Part shown: in pieces, positions 27,148 through 37,037 of the stretch
Numbering within the stretch: the stretch's first letter is position 1
How the letters are laid out: every line of letters begins with the position of its first letter
Source of the DNA: Gammaproteobacteria bacterium
GTDB lineage: Bacteria; Pseudomonadota; Gammaproteobacteria; Pseudomonadales; Halieaceae
Direction: 5' to 3'
Assembly (NCBI GenBank): GCA_024644535.1
Contig: JAHEKX010000005.1
Location: 1-64,000 of the forward strand
Length of the DNA stretch: 64,000 nucleotides
Program-made: the position numbers and the translations under genes
The notes under the pieces: model-generated
The model's database searches: none
What the model was told of the DNA's origin: nothing
What the model saw: the letters and a program-made list of their open reading frames with translations, nothing else

Positions 27148-28326
27148 GTGCCCAATTTACGTTTGAAAAGTCTTTTAAAAGCTCTAGTGGTTGTTGTTGT
27201 GGGCGTTTTTATCGCCTTTAAAATTTTAACGGGTAAGCCCAAGCCTGACCCGAAGCCGATTGTGGCGCCTGCTCCCGTCGAGGTCAGCATTGTTCGGGCT
27301 GAACCGGCGTCCCAGAGTCTGCTGGTGACCACACAGGGTACCGTAGAGCCAGCCATTGCCACACGGCTGAGTTCAGAAGTGATGGGGCAAGTTTTGTCGA
27401 TATCGGAACAGTACCGCCCCGGCGGCTTCTTCAAACAAAACGATGTACTGTTAAGTGTCGACGACACTCAGTATAGGCTGGCGTTAGCGAGATCAGAGTC
27501 TCAGCTTGCCGCAGCACGGCAGCGCTTGGCCGAAGAGCAAGGCCGAGCACTGCAAGCCAAACGTGAATGGCGTGATTTAGGCAGTGAATCGGCGAATGCT
27601 TTATTTCTGCGTAAGCCGCAAATCGAAGCAGCCCAGGCCTCAGTTAGGGCGGCCGAAATTGAAGTGGCAAAGTCCCGGCGCGATTTGGACAAGACCAAGA
27701 TTAAAGCGCCCTTTGATGGTCGGGTCCGACAGAAACTGGTGGATTTAGGGCAGTACATTGGTGTTGGTATGCCAGTCGCAGAGGTGTATTCAACCGATGA
27801 AGTTCGTATTCAACTACCTTTAACGGACAAGCAGTTGGCGATGCTGGATCTGAGTTTGCTGGAATCCAGAAATCCAGAAATCGAGCAGGTAAGGGTCAGC
27901 GCGCAAGTGGCGGGCCAAGCGTGGGAATGGAGCGGTCGCTTGATCGGCACCAATGCCGATGTTGATATTCAATCTCGCGTACATTTTGTGATGATCGCGG
28001 TTGATGACCCTTTTGGTTTTAAGGACGACTCTAATTATCCACCTTTGACTCCGGGCCTGTTTGTTTCAGCCACCTTGCGCGGGAAGCCTATTCAGGGGGT
28101 GACCCAACTGCCTCGCAGTGCTATCCATACCGACGGCACCATTCGGTGGGTGGATGATCAGAGTATTCTGCGTGACTACGGCGTCGATTTATTGCAGTCC
28201 GATGGACAGCAAGCGTGGGTTCTGGGTGTAAACAAGCCGATGAATGTAGTCACACAAATGCCGGCGGGAGTTCTCGCCGGTACGCGTGTGCGGACATCTG
28301 ACGCATTGATGGGAGCGGTTAACTAA
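27148..28326 (+). CDS. RND efflux periplasmic adaptor (membrane fusion protein)
   Basis: A 392-residue HlyD/AcrA-family adaptor with one N-terminal membrane anchor (about 10-28, ALVVVVVGVFIAFKI). A barrel and lipoyl half-motif (TQGTVEPAIATRLSSEVMG) is followed by a coiled-coil hairpin (about 110-175) and the return strand IKAPFDGRVRQKLVDLGQYI. The GTG start has AGGAC seven bases upstream. It is separated from the pump gene by one base. No outer-membrane partner is encoded next to it. Substrate unknown. Confidence 0.9.
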   Translation: MPNLRLKSLLKALVVVVVGVFIAFKILTGKPKPDPKPIVAPAPVEVSIVRAEPASQSLLVTTQGTVEPAIATRLSSEVMGQVLSISEQYRPGGFFKQNDVLLSVDDTQYRLALARSESQLAAARQRLAEEQGRALQAKREWRDLGSESANALFLRKPQIEAAQASVRAAEIEVAKSRRDLDKTKIKAPFDGRVRQKLVDLGQYIGVGMPVAEVYSTDEVRIQLPLTDKQLAMLDLSLLESRNPEIEQVRVSAQVAGQAWEWSGRLIGTNADVDIQSRVHFVMIAVDDPFGFKDDSNYPPLTPGLFVSATLRGKPIQGVTQLPRSAIHTDGTIRWVDDQSILRDYGVDLLQSDGQQAWVLGVNKPMNVVTQMPAGVLAGTRVRTSDALMGAVN

Positions 28327-28327
28327 A

Positions 28328-31300
28328 ATGAATGGTCCCATTCGTTGGTTTATTGACAATCCAATCGCTGCAAATTTGCTGATGATTTTTCTTATCTTAG
28401 GTGGCTCATTGGCAATCCCGGCGCTGAATAAACAGTTTTTTCCAGAAATCGAAATTAATTCGGTGTCCGTCTCGATGGTGTACCCGGGCGCTAGTCCACG
28501 CGAGGTGGAAGAACAGATCTGCGCTCGTATTGAAGAGGCTGTGCATGATCTTCGTGGCGTCAAGGAAATTCGCTCGGTGGCACAGCAGGGCATCGGTTCG
28601 GTGTTAATAGAGGCCGAACAGGGCTATGACACATCTAAGTTGACAGCCGATGTGAAAACACGGATCGACGCCATCAACACCTTTCCCGGTGATGCCGAGC
28701 GGCCTGTCGTGGTCGAGAACGCCTATCGTCATCTGATGGCGGTGGTCAATATTTCCGGTGATTTGAATGAGCGTGATCTTAAAGTGTTGGGCGAGCGCCT
28801 ACGCGATGATTTGTCTGCGGAGCCTTACGTGTCGGTTGTTGAGTTGCGTGACCCGCGTCCTTATGAAGTTGCTGTGGAAGTATCCGAGGCCAGCCTTCGT
28901 CGTTACGACTTGACCTTTGATGCTGTAGTTGCATCCATTCGCGGTGCATCTTTGAACCTGCCGGCAGGGGCAATCAAGGCAGAGGCCGGTGATATTCGTT
29001 TGCAAACTCGCGGGCAAGCTTACGGGCGCACAGATTTCGAGACTATCCCTTTAATTACGCGTTCCGATGGCGTCACAGTAAGCTTAGGTGATGTGGCGAC
29101 CATTCGCGATGGCTTTACCGACGTTGATGTGGAAACACGCTTTAATGGGCAGCGCAGTCATGCGCTAGACGTCTATGTCACCAGTGATCCTCAAACTCTG
29201 CGGACCAGCGATGCGGTGCATAAGTGGATCGAGAAAACGCAACCTACTGTGCCTGAAGGCGTCACTCTGACCATGTGGCGCGATTCTTCGGTGCCATTCG
29301 TTGAGCGTGTCGACACGCTACTGAAGAACGGTATTGGCGGTCTAGGCTTGGTATTTTTAGTGCTGTTGTTATTTTTGCGACCAAAGCTTGCACTGTGGGT
29401 ATGCGTCGGTATTGGCGTTGCTTTTATGGGAGCGTTCTTTTTGCTGCAGTACACAGGCACAAGCTTAAACATGATCTCGCTGTTTGCGTTTTTATTGATT
29501 CTAGGCATTGTGGTAGACGATGCGATTATTGTAGGCGAGTCTATACACACCTACCAGACGAATGGCCACCCCGGGTCTGACGGCGCCTTTATCGGAGCCA
29601 AAGCGGTATTAAAGCCCGTAATGTATGCGGTAATTAGCACAATGATCTTTTTTGTGCCCATGTTGTTTATGCCAGGTGACATGGCTTCGGCGGCAACCGC
29701 CATACCGGTTGTAGTTATTCTAGCTTTAGCGTTTTCGCTGATAGAAAGTCTGTGGATCCTGCCGCCACATCTGGCGTATATGAAACCCGCTGCACCGCCT
29801 CGTTCGGCTATTTTAAAGAGCTTGGAAACCCTGCGGCTTAAATTTGCTAATGGTCTGGTGCAGGTCGCAGATGATTATTACCAGCCTATGTTAAAGGGTG
29901 CTTTGAAGCACAATGTCGTCGTGTGCGGCTTTTTCTTGGTGGCTCTGCTGGTTACGTTGGCAATTTACGCAGGTGGTTGGCTCAAATCAGGCTTCTTCCC
30001 GCAGGTAAATTCCGATTATGTTCAGGTGCAGGTTGCTTTACCTGACGGCGGACCTTTCCGGCGTAGCCTTGATGTCATGAGCCAAGTCGAGAGTGCCGCG
30101 ATTGACATGAAAACTCGGTATAACCAGAGGCCTCAATTTCAAGATGAGCCCGCGATCGGCAATATCTCGGCGACCGCTCGAGAGAACCAGGTTCGTGTCA
30201 TTGTCGAGACGCTGTCTGATTTGGTCGATACCAATGCGCTTTCAAAAGAGCTTGAGGCGTCCTGGGGTGATTTAGGTTTGGTCGAGTCGTTACAAGTTGA
30301 CTACACCATAAACCAGCTGGGCAAGCCCATCACTTTGGTTCTAACTTCGACATCGGTGGGCGAGTTGCAAAGCGTGGCCGCTGAGCTACGCGCTTTGCTC
30401 GAAACCTATGAAGGTGTTTATAACATTACCGATTCACTTGAGGCGCCGCGCGATGAGATTATCTTGGGCTTAAAACCGCAGGCTGAGAATTTGTCGGTGA
30501 CCTTGTTTGATTTGGCCAGGCAAGTTCGAGAAGCGTTCTACGGTGCCGAAGCGCAGCGTATTCCTCGGGTAAAAGAAGACGTTAAAGTCATGGTGCGGTA
30601 CCCCGAGAGCGAGCGTTTGTCGATCGACGATTTGGGCGAGTTGCGCATACGCTTGTCGAATGGCTCGCAGGTGCCGTTTGATACCGTAGCTGATGTCGCT
30701 ATCGAGCCGGGCTACCAGAAAATTGAGCGGCTAGATCGTGAGCGGACCCTTGTGGTGTCCGCAGATGTTATCGCGGGCACTGCCAGTCCCAGAGCGGTGG
30801 TTGACACCATTATTAGGGATTATCTTCCCGTTTGGCAGCAAAGTTATCCTAACGTGAGTTTGGCGTTAGATGGCGAGCTAGAAGAGGAAAGCGAATTTCT
30901 GCGTGCGATGTTGACCTACATGGGCCTGGCGTTATTAATTATTTATGGTTTGATGGCGATCCCATTCCGGTCTTACTGGCAGCCCTTTTTGATACTGACG
31001 GCTGTTCCTTTTGGCATGATGGGCGCCATTCTCGGCCATTTGATTTTGGATTGGCAAGTCAGCATGTTCTCTATTTTGGGAGTGATAGCTTGTGCCGGTG
31101 TTGTTGTGAATGACAATTTGGTCTTGATCGATCGAGTCAATAACCTTCGCTCGGAGGGCGGTATGAACTTGTATGACGCCTTGGTTAATGGCGCACGAGA
31201 CCGATTTCGGCCGATTATTCTAACATCGCTCACAACCTTTATTGGTTTGTTGCCAATTATGTCGGAGACCAGCGTGCAGGCCCAGTTTCTAATCCCCATG

Positions 31301-31429
31301 GTCACCTCATTGGCCTTTGGGGTACTGTTTGCTACTGGTGTGACTCTGGTACTGGTGCCTTGCTTGTACTTATTTGGCGAGCAAGTGGGCAGCTTGCTGC
31401 GACCGCGCGCGGAAGTTGCCTCTGCCTGA
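28328..31429 (+). CDS. RND efflux permease (AcrB/MdtB-like superfamily)
   Basis: A 1033-residue proton-driven inner-membrane pump with 12 helices and two periplasmic loops. It begins with the signature NPIAANLLMIFLILGG and has the helix-4 proton-relay segment ILGIVVDDAIIVGESIH. The second repeat has GVIACAGVVVNDNLVLIDRV. It belongs to the multidrug/hydrophobe-type rather than the metal-type RNDs, since CusA-like Met and HME signatures are absent. It forms a two-gene operon with the adaptor and would need a TolC encoded elsewhere. Confidence 0.92.
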   Translation: MNGPIRWFIDNPIAANLLMIFLILGGSLAIPALNKQFFPEIEINSVSVSMVYPGASPREVEEQICARIEEAVHDLRGVKEIRSVAQQGIGSVLIEAEQGYDTSKLTADVKTRIDAINTFPGDAERPVVVENAYRHLMAVVNISGDLNERDLKVLGERLRDDLSAEPYVSVVELRDPRPYEVAVEVSEASLRRYDLTFDAVVASIRGASLNLPAGAIKAEAGDIRLQTRGQAYGRTDFETIPLITRSDGVTVSLGDVATIRDGFTDVDVETRFNGQRSHALDVYVTSDPQTLRTSDAVHKWIEKTQPTVPEGVTLTMWRDSSVPFVERVDTLLKNGIGGLGLVFLVLLLFLRPKLALWVCVGIGVAFMGAFFLLQYTGTSLNMISLFAFLLILGIVVDDAIIVGESIHTYQTNGHPGSDGAFIGAKAVLKPVMYAVISTMIFFVPMLFMPGDMASAATAIPVVVILALAFSLIESLWILPPHLAYMKPAAPPRSAILKSLETLRLKFANGLVQVADDYYQPMLKGALKHNVVVCGFFLVALLVTLAIYAGGWLKSGFFPQVNSDYVQVQVALPDGGPFRRSLDVMSQVESAAIDMKTRYNQRPQFQDEPAIGNISATARENQVRVIVETLSDLVDTNALSKELEASWGDLGLVESLQVDYTINQLGKPITLVLTSTSVGELQSVAAELRALLETYEGVYNITDSLEAPRDEIILGLKPQAENLSVTLFDLARQVREAFYGAEAQRIPRVKEDVKVMVRYPESERLSIDDLGELRIRLSNGSQVPFDTVADVAIEPGYQKIERLDRERTLVVSADVIAGTASPRAVVDTIIRDYLPVWQQSYPNVSLALDGELEEESEFLRAMLTYMGLALLIIYGLMAIPFRSYWQPFLILTAVPFGMMGAILGHLILDWQVSMFSILGVIACAGVVVNDNLVLIDRVNNLRSEGGMNLYDALVNGARDRFRPIILTSLTTFIGLLPIMSETSVQAQFLIPMVTSLAFGVLFATGVTLVLVPCLYLFGEQVGSLLRPRAEVASA

Positions 31430-31432
31430 TAC

Positions 31433-31456
31433 AAAAAAGCCCGCTAATGCGGGCTT
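31433..31456 (-). terminator. terminator of pckA, between convergent genes
   Basis: AAGCCCGC (31437-31444), loop TAAT, GCGGGCTT (31449-31456). On the minus strand the stem runs into TTTTTT, so it serves pckA; on the plus strand the T-run is short. It sits 23 bp past the pckA stop. Confidence 0.88.
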
Positions 31457-31478
31457 AATGTTGATTACGTCTCTGCGA

Positions 31479-33041
31479 CTAGCTCGCTTTTTTTGGGCCG
31501 GCCGCGACAATCGCTTCCGATACGTCAAACTTGGTGATGTTGTTTTGAAATAAATTAGCCAGGGCTTGTGCCTGTTTGTCGTAAGCGGCATCGTCACCCC
31601 AGCTCGCGCGGGGATCGACATACTTAGGATCAACACCTGGAACTTCGGTGGGGAAATCTAGGTTCAGAATATCTAAGTGTTTGGTGGGTGCTGACATCAG
31701 AGCACCACTCTGCGCTGCAGCGACAACTGCGCGAGTCACAGGAATTGGGAAGCGCGAACCCGTCCCGCCGGGAGCACCTGAGCCGCCAGTCCAGCCTGTG
31801 TTAATTAGGTACACTTGGCTGCTAAAGTCCTCGATACGACGCATTAACAGGTCAGCGTAGTCACCTGCCGGACGAGGCATGAAAGGTGCCCCAAAACAGG
31901 TCGAGAAGGTGGGGTGAACCCCCGCTTCTGCGCCAACCTCGGTAGAGCCCACACGCGCGGTGTAGCCACTTAAAAAATGGAAAGCGGCTGCTTCTTTGCT
32001 GAGGATCGATATCGGAGGCAATACACCGGACACGTCACAGGTTAAGAAAATGACACAGCTCGGTTCGCCGGCTGCGTTTTCAATGACGCGCTTTTCAACA
32101 TGCTCCAGTGGGTAGCAGCAACGACCGTTCTCGGTCAGACTGGTGTCGCAGTAATCCGCGTGGCGGTTGTCGTTCAAAACGACGTTTTCGATAATTGAAC
32201 CAAAGCGAATGGCGTCCCAAATGACGGGTTCGTTTTTCTGACTTAAGTCGATGGTCTTAGCGTAACAACCGCCTTCTAAATTAAATACAGAACCTTTGGC
32301 CCATCCGTGCTCGTCGTCGCCAATTAGGTAGCGCTCTGGGTCAGCGCTTAATGTTGTTTTGCCTGTGCCAGATAAACCGAAGAACAAAGTAGTTTGTCCG
32401 TCCTCGCCCACGTTTGCCGAGCAGTGCATAGACATGACGTCTTTTTCGGGCAGTAGGAAATTCTGGACAGAGAACATCGCTTTCTTCATTTCGCCCGCGT
32501 AGCGCATACCAGCCAGTAAGACTTTGCGACGACCAAAATTGATAATAACAGTACCATCGGAGTTTGTGCCATCGCGCTCTGGGTCGCATTCGAACGACGC
32601 CACGTTAAGGATCTGCCACTCCTCTTTATTGCCACTGTTGTAAGACCCAGGGCGGATAAACATGTTGCGACCAAACAGCGACTGCCATGCTGTTTCCGTC
32701 GTTACACAAACAGGAATATAGTGCTCTTTGTGTTCGCCTACATGCAGATGCTGAATGAAGCGATCGCCTTCGGCCAAGTGCGCTTTAACGCGATCCCACA
32801 GGATGTCAAATTTTTCGGCGTCAAACGGACGGTTAACGCTGCCCCAATCAATGGCATCTTCAGTGCTGGGCTCTCGAACGATGTATCGGTCAGCTGGTGA
32901 GCGCCCCGTGCGCTTGCCTGTGGTTACAAGCAATGCACCTGTGTCAGAAAGAATGCCTTCGCCTCGTTTGAGGGATTCCTCAATTAATTGCGCGGGCGTC
33001 AAGTCAGTGTACTTAGTCACCGTGGTGCTCTGTTCGGTCAT
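31479..33041 (-). CDS. pckA: phosphoenolpyruvate carboxykinase (ATP)
   Basis: Converts oxaloacetate plus ATP to phosphoenolpyruvate, the first committed step of gluconeogenesis. The protein is about 520 residues. Kinase-1 (Walker A) [11 protein letters not shown], kinase-2 LIGDDEHGW and the substrate/metal region ([11 protein letters not shown]) are intact. The start at ATG 33041 is preferred because AGGA lies six bases upstream and MTEQ is family-like; an in-frame ATG at 33092 is less likely. The order hslO-pckA on one strand matches E. coli, but a long, structured gap separates them here. Confidence 0.96.
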   Translation of the reverse strand: MTEQSTTVTKYTDLTPAQLIEESLKRGEGILSDTGALLVTTGKRTGRSPADRYIVREPSTEDAIDWGSVNRPFDAEKFDILWDRVKAHLAEGDRFIQHLHVGEHKEHYIPVCVTTETAWQSLFGRNMFIRPGSYNSGNKEEWQILNVASFECDPERDGTNSDGTVIINFGRRKVLLAGMRYAGEMKKAMFSVQNFLLPEKDVMSMHCSANVGEDGQTTLFFGLSGTGKTTLSADPERYLIGDDEHGWAKGSVFNLEGGCYAKTIDLSQKNEPVIWDAIRFGSIIENVVLNDNRHADYCDTSLTENGRCCYPLEHVEKRVIENAAGEPSCVIFLTCDVSGVLPPISILSKEAAAFHFLSGYTARVGSTEVGAEAGVHPTFSTCFGAPFMPRPAGDYADLLMRRIEDFSSQVYLINTGWTGGSGAPGGTGSRFPIPVTRAVVAAAQSGALMSAPTKHLDILNLDFPTEVPGVDPKYVDPRASWGDDAAYDKQAQALANLFQNNITKFDVSEAIVAAGPKKAS

Positions 33042-33273
33042 GTCGTGTCCTGTCTGTGTCTGTCGAAAAGGGTTATGGCGCTCTTTTGGCACCTATATCA
33101 ATTTTTCGCTCCAAGTATTATGTCAGATCGGCGTGTGCTTTTGTTAAAAAAGTAAGTCAAGGAAGTGCGCATATATATTAAATTTGCGCTAGGTTTCAGT
33201 TAATGCGAGATCAATTGCGCTGTTTCTTGGTTTTTCGTGCCGAATGAGCTGCGTGCGGATAAGAATCGTTTAA
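33042..33273. other. pckA upstream region
   Basis: AT-rich promoter-like DNA with no convincing open frame. A minus-strand TTGACT and a downstream CATAAT can be seen but are not properly spaced, so I do not call a promoter. pckA transcription must begin here or farther upstream. Confidence 0.4.
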
Positions 33274-33310
33274 CAAACAAACAAACAAACAAACAAACAA
33301 ACAAACAAAC
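33274..33310. repeat. tetranucleotide microsatellite (CAAA)9
   Basis: Nine perfect tandem copies of CAAA (33274-33309) plus one further C. Such tracts change length by slippage. It lies about 230 bp upstream of the pckA start; small frames crossing it encode only TNKQ or CLFV repeats and do not look genuine. Confidence 0.97.
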
Positions 33311-33381
33311 TTTAACGATCCGCCTTCACGTCTCAGCCAATTTCTTGCAGATCGCTTCAAGGCCGTCCGTGGCTCGCTGCG

Positions 33382-33421
33382 CACGCGACGTCCTGTCGCG
33401 TGATGCTCCGCGCGAAACAGG
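33382..33421. other. mutually exclusive hairpins upstream of pckA
   Basis: CACGCGAC (33382-33389) pairs with GTCGCGTG (33395-33402). Alternatively CCTGTCGCG (33392-33400) pairs with CGCG plus ACAGG (33411-33421). Both use bases 33395-33400, so only one can form. A 10-bp palindrome GGCTGCAGCC follows at 33420-33429. The element could act on transcripts of either strand. Confidence 0.5.
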
Positions 33422-33527
33422 CTGCAGCCGCTTAGCTTGGCTCTGCATTTCTTCCAAAACAAGTGGCACCTAAGCGAAAAGTATCGAGTAGTGGAATCAT
33501 AGTAGGTATCTAGCGCGCAGACTGGTG

Positions 33528-33617
33528 ATTTGTTTTGCGAACACTCAGTGCGCTGCTTTGACCGAGCGCGAGTTTTTGAGCCGTCACCATTAGCGCAAGG
33601 GCGCGAGCAAACTAAAT
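33528..33617 (-). repeat. intergenic repeat element, copy A (90 bp)
   Basis: Bounded by near-perfect inverted ends (ATTTGTTTTGC at 33528-33538, GCAAACTAAAT at 33607-33617). Read on the minus strand it matches the copy at 61206-61348 in two blocks of about 43 bases, each with about one mismatch. It lacks the 53-bp middle piece of that copy. It begins 40 bp after the hslO stop in the direction of transcription. It has no coding capacity. Confidence 0.85.
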
Positions 33618-33656
33618 GACGAGCTGGCGTGAATTATTACCCTGACCACTCAAACA

Positions 33657-34547
33657 CTAGTGCTGGACGGGTGCCTCAGGTTGGAGTTCAAGCTCAGGAA
33701 AATCGCCGTGATCGAAGCGATACTGCATATTGCAAAACTCGCAGTCGACTGTTATCTCGCCCATTTCGTGTAGTAACGATTGAATGTCGTCGCGCGGCAA
33801 AGACGCTATGGCGCCAAAGCTTCGTTCGCGCGAGCATGAACAAGAGAATTCGGCCGGCTCGGGGTCAAACAAACGGACCTCGTCCTCGTGGAACAGGCGA
33901 TAGAGCAGAGTATCGGAATCCAGCTGCAATAGTTCGTCGTTTTGAAGTGTGTCCGCGAGGGTTGTAACGTGTTCCCACTGCTGAGCGCGCAAGGAGGGGT
34001 CTTTAGTGACTTCGGTGGGTAGTTGTTGCAGTAATAGTCCGGTTGCGTGCTTGCCATCGCATGCTAGCCACAGGCGGGTGCCTAACTGTTCGGATTGGTG
34101 GAAGTAAGCGTCTAATGATTTTGCCAGTGAATCAGCTTCAAGCGTTACTATGCCCTGGTAGCGATTGCCGCCGATGGGGTCGATAGTAATTGCTAATTGG
34201 CCTTCGCTCATGAGTTCGGTAAATGACTGGCTGGTGGCGTGCTCGGCACCTCGGGCAATACCTCTGAGCTTCCGGTCGTGAGTGCTCTCGGCCATAATGA
34301 GGGGAATTTGGCCTTCGCCACGAGCTTGAAGAATAAGTTTGCCTTCAAATTTAAGTGTTGCGGTCAGCAGTGCTGCAGCGCTTAACATTTCACCCAGTAG
34401 CGCTTTTACCCCCGGTGCATACGCGTGAAGTTTGAATAATTCTGTAAGGCTGTGTTCTAGCCTGACGTATTCGCCGCGGATATCTGCATCGTCAAAAATA
34501 AACCGTTGGGTTAAATCCATGTGTTCAAAGGGCATTTTGTGTTCCAT
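33657..34547 (-). CDS. hslO: redox-regulated chaperone Hsp33
   Basis: Holdase chaperone activated by oxidation, which releases zinc and unfolds its C-terminal switch. The 296-residue protein has the N-terminal Hsp33 fold. It also has the full zinc motif, CSC (near 235) and CEFC (near 270), separated by 30 residues, within the family range. The start may instead be the ATG four codons later (MPFEHMDL). The neighbour downstream is pckA, as in E. coli. Confidence 0.96.
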   Translation of the reverse strand: MEHKMPFEHMDLTQRFIFDDADIRGEYVRLEHSLTELFKLHAYAPGVKALLGEMLSAAALLTATLKFEGKLILQARGEGQIPLIMAESTHDRKLRGIARGAEHATSQSFTELMSEGQLAITIDPIGGNRYQGIVTLEADSLAKSLDAYFHQSEQLGTRLWLACDGKHATGLLLQQLPTEVTKDPSLRAQQWEHVTTLADTLQNDELLQLDSDTLLYRLFHEDEVRLFDPEPAEFSCSCSRERSFGAIASLPRDDIQSLLHEMGEITVDCEFCNMQYRFDHGDFPELELQPEAPVQH

Positions 34548-34660
34548 GTTGGGTTTATCCGGGCGGTGCTGACGCGGACTCAGAAAAGTAATAAATAGTT
34601 CAAGTGCTGACGCGTGCGTGCATTATACTACGCGCCCTTCTTTTATGCGCGATCACTTTT

Positions 34661-35539
34661 ATGACGCCGACAGTTAAGTGGTTTATTTATGCAATAACCG
34701 TGTTGATTTGGGGATCAACCTGGTATGCCATCGAATTACAGTTGGGTATCGTGCATCCGGTGGTCTCCATAGCTCATCGATTTGCCATCGCTGGTTTGGT
34801 GGTTTTGTTTGGACTGGCCGTCACGGGGCGCTTGGTTCGAATTTGCTGGAAAGACCAACGATTTTTACTGCTGCAGGGTGTTCTGTTATTCAGCGGTAAT
34901 TACATTTTTATTTACACCGGAACGCAAACGCTGCCCTCCGGTCTAGTATCTCTAGTGTTTTCGCTAATGGTGATTACCAATATGGTGGCTGGTCGAATTT
35001 TCATGACTTTACCGCTCAGTTGGCATGTAGGTATTAGTGGTGTCGTAGGTATGGTCGGTATCGGGTTGATATTTACGCCTGAGGTGGCCGCTTTTTCGTT
35101 GGCGGATGATTCGTTAAACGCTATGTTTTTGTGTTTTATCGGCACCTGTTTGGCATCATTGGGTAATATTGTGGCGGCTCGCAATATGCGCGAACGACTT
35201 CCCCCATTACAGTGCAATATGATGGGTATGTTGTATGGCTCGTGCAGCTTATATGTTTTGAGTCTAGTTATGGGTTTTCCGATTACCATCGACTGGAGCA
35301 CGCAGTACATTGGGTCGTTAGTCTATTTAAGTCTAATTGGTTCGGTTGCCGCGTTTTGGTTTTATGTCACCTTGATTGGTGAGGTAGGGCCCTCTCGGGC
35401 TGGTTATATCGCCCTTTTAACGCCTTTGGTAGCGCTAGTAATTTCCGCGGTTTTCGAGGATTATCAGTGGACGTGGTACGCTACCGCGGGACTAATCTTA
35501 GTCTTGGGTGGCAATTTCCTTGCAATGCGGCGCGATTAA
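34661..35539 (+). CDS. EamA/DMT-family transporter
   Basis: Drug/metabolite-transporter family membrane protein of about 292 residues with ten predicted helices in two EamA repeats. Features include VLIWGSTWYAIELQLG at the start, LVSLVFSLMVITNMVAGR and the late GPSRAGYIALLTPLVALV. The ATG at 34661 is preferred; a GTG at 34604 would add 19 residues. A TATACT -10-like box lies at 34625-34630. No strong ribosome site is visible. Substrate unknown. Confidence 0.85.
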   Translation: MTPTVKWFIYAITVLIWGSTWYAIELQLGIVHPVVSIAHRFAIAGLVVLFGLAVTGRLVRICWKDQRFLLLQGVLLFSGNYIFIYTGTQTLPSGLVSLVFSLMVITNMVAGRIFMTLPLSWHVGISGVVGMVGIGLIFTPEVAAFSLADDSLNAMFLCFIGTCLASLGNIVAARNMRERLPPLQCNMMGMLYGSCSLYVLSLVMGFPITIDWSTQYIGSLVYLSLIGSVAAFWFYVTLIGEVGPSRAGYIALLTPLVALVISAVFEDYQWTWYATAGLILVLGGNFLAMRRD

Positions 35540-35542
35540 GTT

Positions 35543-35818
35543 ATGGCGAAAATTAAAATTACGCACCAACACACTCGGTCCCATGATGAAGTCTTCGAGG
35601 CAGCTAAGGGCTTGGCTTCGCGTCTAAAGAGGGAGCACGGAGTGAGTTGTGAGTGGTCCCAGAGCGGGGCCACTATGAAAGGCAAAGGGGTATCGGGGCG
35701 TCTAATCATTGCCCCGGGTCAAATCGATATCGAGGTATCTTTAGGATTAGCAATGTCCTTATTTAAAAGTCTTGTCGAGAAAGAAATGCGAGACTATTTG
35801 ACTCGTCATGTAAGCTAG
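35543..35818 (+). CDS. polyhydroxyalkanoic acid system family protein
   Basis: A 91-residue protein (MAKIKITHQHTRSHDEVFEA, then LGLAMSLFKSLVEKEM) that fits the PHA-system family (PHA_gran_rgn), small proteins encoded near PHA genes. Function is not established. It starts three bases after the EamA gene stop and is probably translated from the same message. It adds to the phasin and PhaD-like regulator found 9 kb away. Confidence 0.75.
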   Translation: MAKIKITHQHTRSHDEVFEAAKGLASRLKREHGVSCEWSQSGATMKGKGVSGRLIIAPGQIDIEVSLGLAMSLFKSLVEKEMRDYLTRHVS

Positions 35819-35866
35819 ATCAGTTCTAATGCCTTGCCGTAGCTGGTGATGCCACGCTCTCCTGTC

Positions 35867-36937
35867 TTATAAACTGCGCTCTACATATCGGACTGGATTG
35901 GGGTCATTTGCAACCCTTAGCCATGCGTCGGCCAGCATCTCGCCGCGCTCTGCGACCGTTTTCCAATAACGTTGGCGCATAGGCTGATCAAATCGTCTGA
36001 AGTCGCTGCGATCTGGAATTTTCGAGTGAGGCAGTTTGCTGATGTAGCGCTGACTGGGTGCTACTAGCACGAGTTTATCGATAGAGCGCGGATCAAGTTT
36101 GCGGGCTTTGCGCATTTTATCGAACCATCCCGGTGTGATTTGATTAGTGAAGTGTGGATACAACACTAGGCCGTCTCCGTGATAATCACGCAAGTCAAAA
36201 TGGTAGTCGATAATACCACCATCCCAGTAATGCCCCTGGGGGGCTCCGTGGATTGCTGATTCGCCCACCAGAACCGCTGGGATGGAACTGCTGGCATGAA
36301 TGGCTGGGGCGATGGCATCTTCAATTAGGGGCACCCAGTGAGTATCAAAACCTGTTAAAGGTAGCGCTTCTATAGGCGTGTCCCCCGAGTGAAAAACGAC
36401 ACGCTGGAAGTGTTTTTGTAAGCGTCCTCGTGACAGCGCGTTGCCCATTGCGGCTGCAAGCATATGACGTCCTACCCGCACAGGGTGTTTTGGGTTGACA
36501 ATAGCGGGGGCTCGAGCTGTGACGATGCGGGTTTTGAGCTTGTACTCTTCCATAATGGCTTGTTTGCCTTGCTGTCCCAGAAGATCAGACAGCATGTCGC
36601 GAGTGACTTGACTGATTTCGGCGGTCGTGGGTTTTTTGTCGTAAGTTTGATGTATGTAAGGGTCCAAAAACGCTTGCATGGCTGCCGCTGCATCGGGTTG
36701 GGCAAGGTAAGCGTGACGCCAGCATCCAATTGAAGAGCCCAGCGCAGTTAGTGGGCGCGAGCGCTTTTCTAGCAGCGTTTCGTTTAGCGCCATATCCAAC
36801 TGACATAGGACCAACCATTTGGGGCCCCCTGATGCACCCAGCAGCAAATCGAATAAATTGCTGTCCCAACCTCGCTCTTGCAGGCGTTTGAACGCAGTGG
36901 GGCCGGCATAGATATCAAGGGGAAAGGGCTGAGTCAT
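35867..36937 (-). CDS. patatin-like phospholipase
   Basis: A 356-residue acyl hydrolase. The oxyanion-hole region LLGASGGPKWLVL (about 31-43), the nucleophile elbow ALGSSIGCW (GxSxG, about 65-73) and the catalytic Asp in the DGGIIDYH turn (about 233) give a complete Ser-Asp dyad. No signal peptide, so probably cytoplasmic or membrane-associated. Substrate (phospholipid, lipid ester or PHA) is unknown. It converges with the PHA-system gene. Confidence 0.85.
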   Translation of the reverse strand: MTQPFPLDIYAGPTAFKRLQERGWDSNLFDLLLGASGGPKWLVLCQLDMALNETLLEKRSRPLTALGSSIGCWRHAYLAQPDAAAAMQAFLDPYIHQTYDKKPTTAEISQVTRDMLSDLLGQQGKQAIMEEYKLKTRIVTARAPAIVNPKHPVRVGRHMLAAAMGNALSRGRLQKHFQRVVFHSGDTPIEALPLTGFDTHWVPLIEDAIAPAIHASSSIPAVLVGESAIHGAPQGHYWDGGIIDYHFDLRDYHGDGLVLYPHFTNQITPGWFDKMRKARKLDPRSIDKLVLVAPSQRYISKLPHSKIPDRSDFRRFDQPMRQRYWKTVAERGEMLADAWLRVANDPNPVRYVERSL

Positions 36938-37037
36938 GACTATCGCTTAGTAAAACATGAATGGACGAGCTTACAGCGCGTTGCGGTTGTGGGATAATAA
37001 CGCGTTAACGCCAGCGCGTCATTGCTTGGAGGCATGC

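Noticed and set aside
33274-33310. CRISPR-like array
   Set aside because: It is a simple 4-bp tandem repeat with no spacers; no cas genes exist in the window.
33211-33473. Two overlapping small frames across the CAAA repeat as real genes
   Set aside because: They consist largely of translated repeat (TNKQ or CLFV) and non-coding flanks, have no good ribosome site, and overlap each other on opposite strands.
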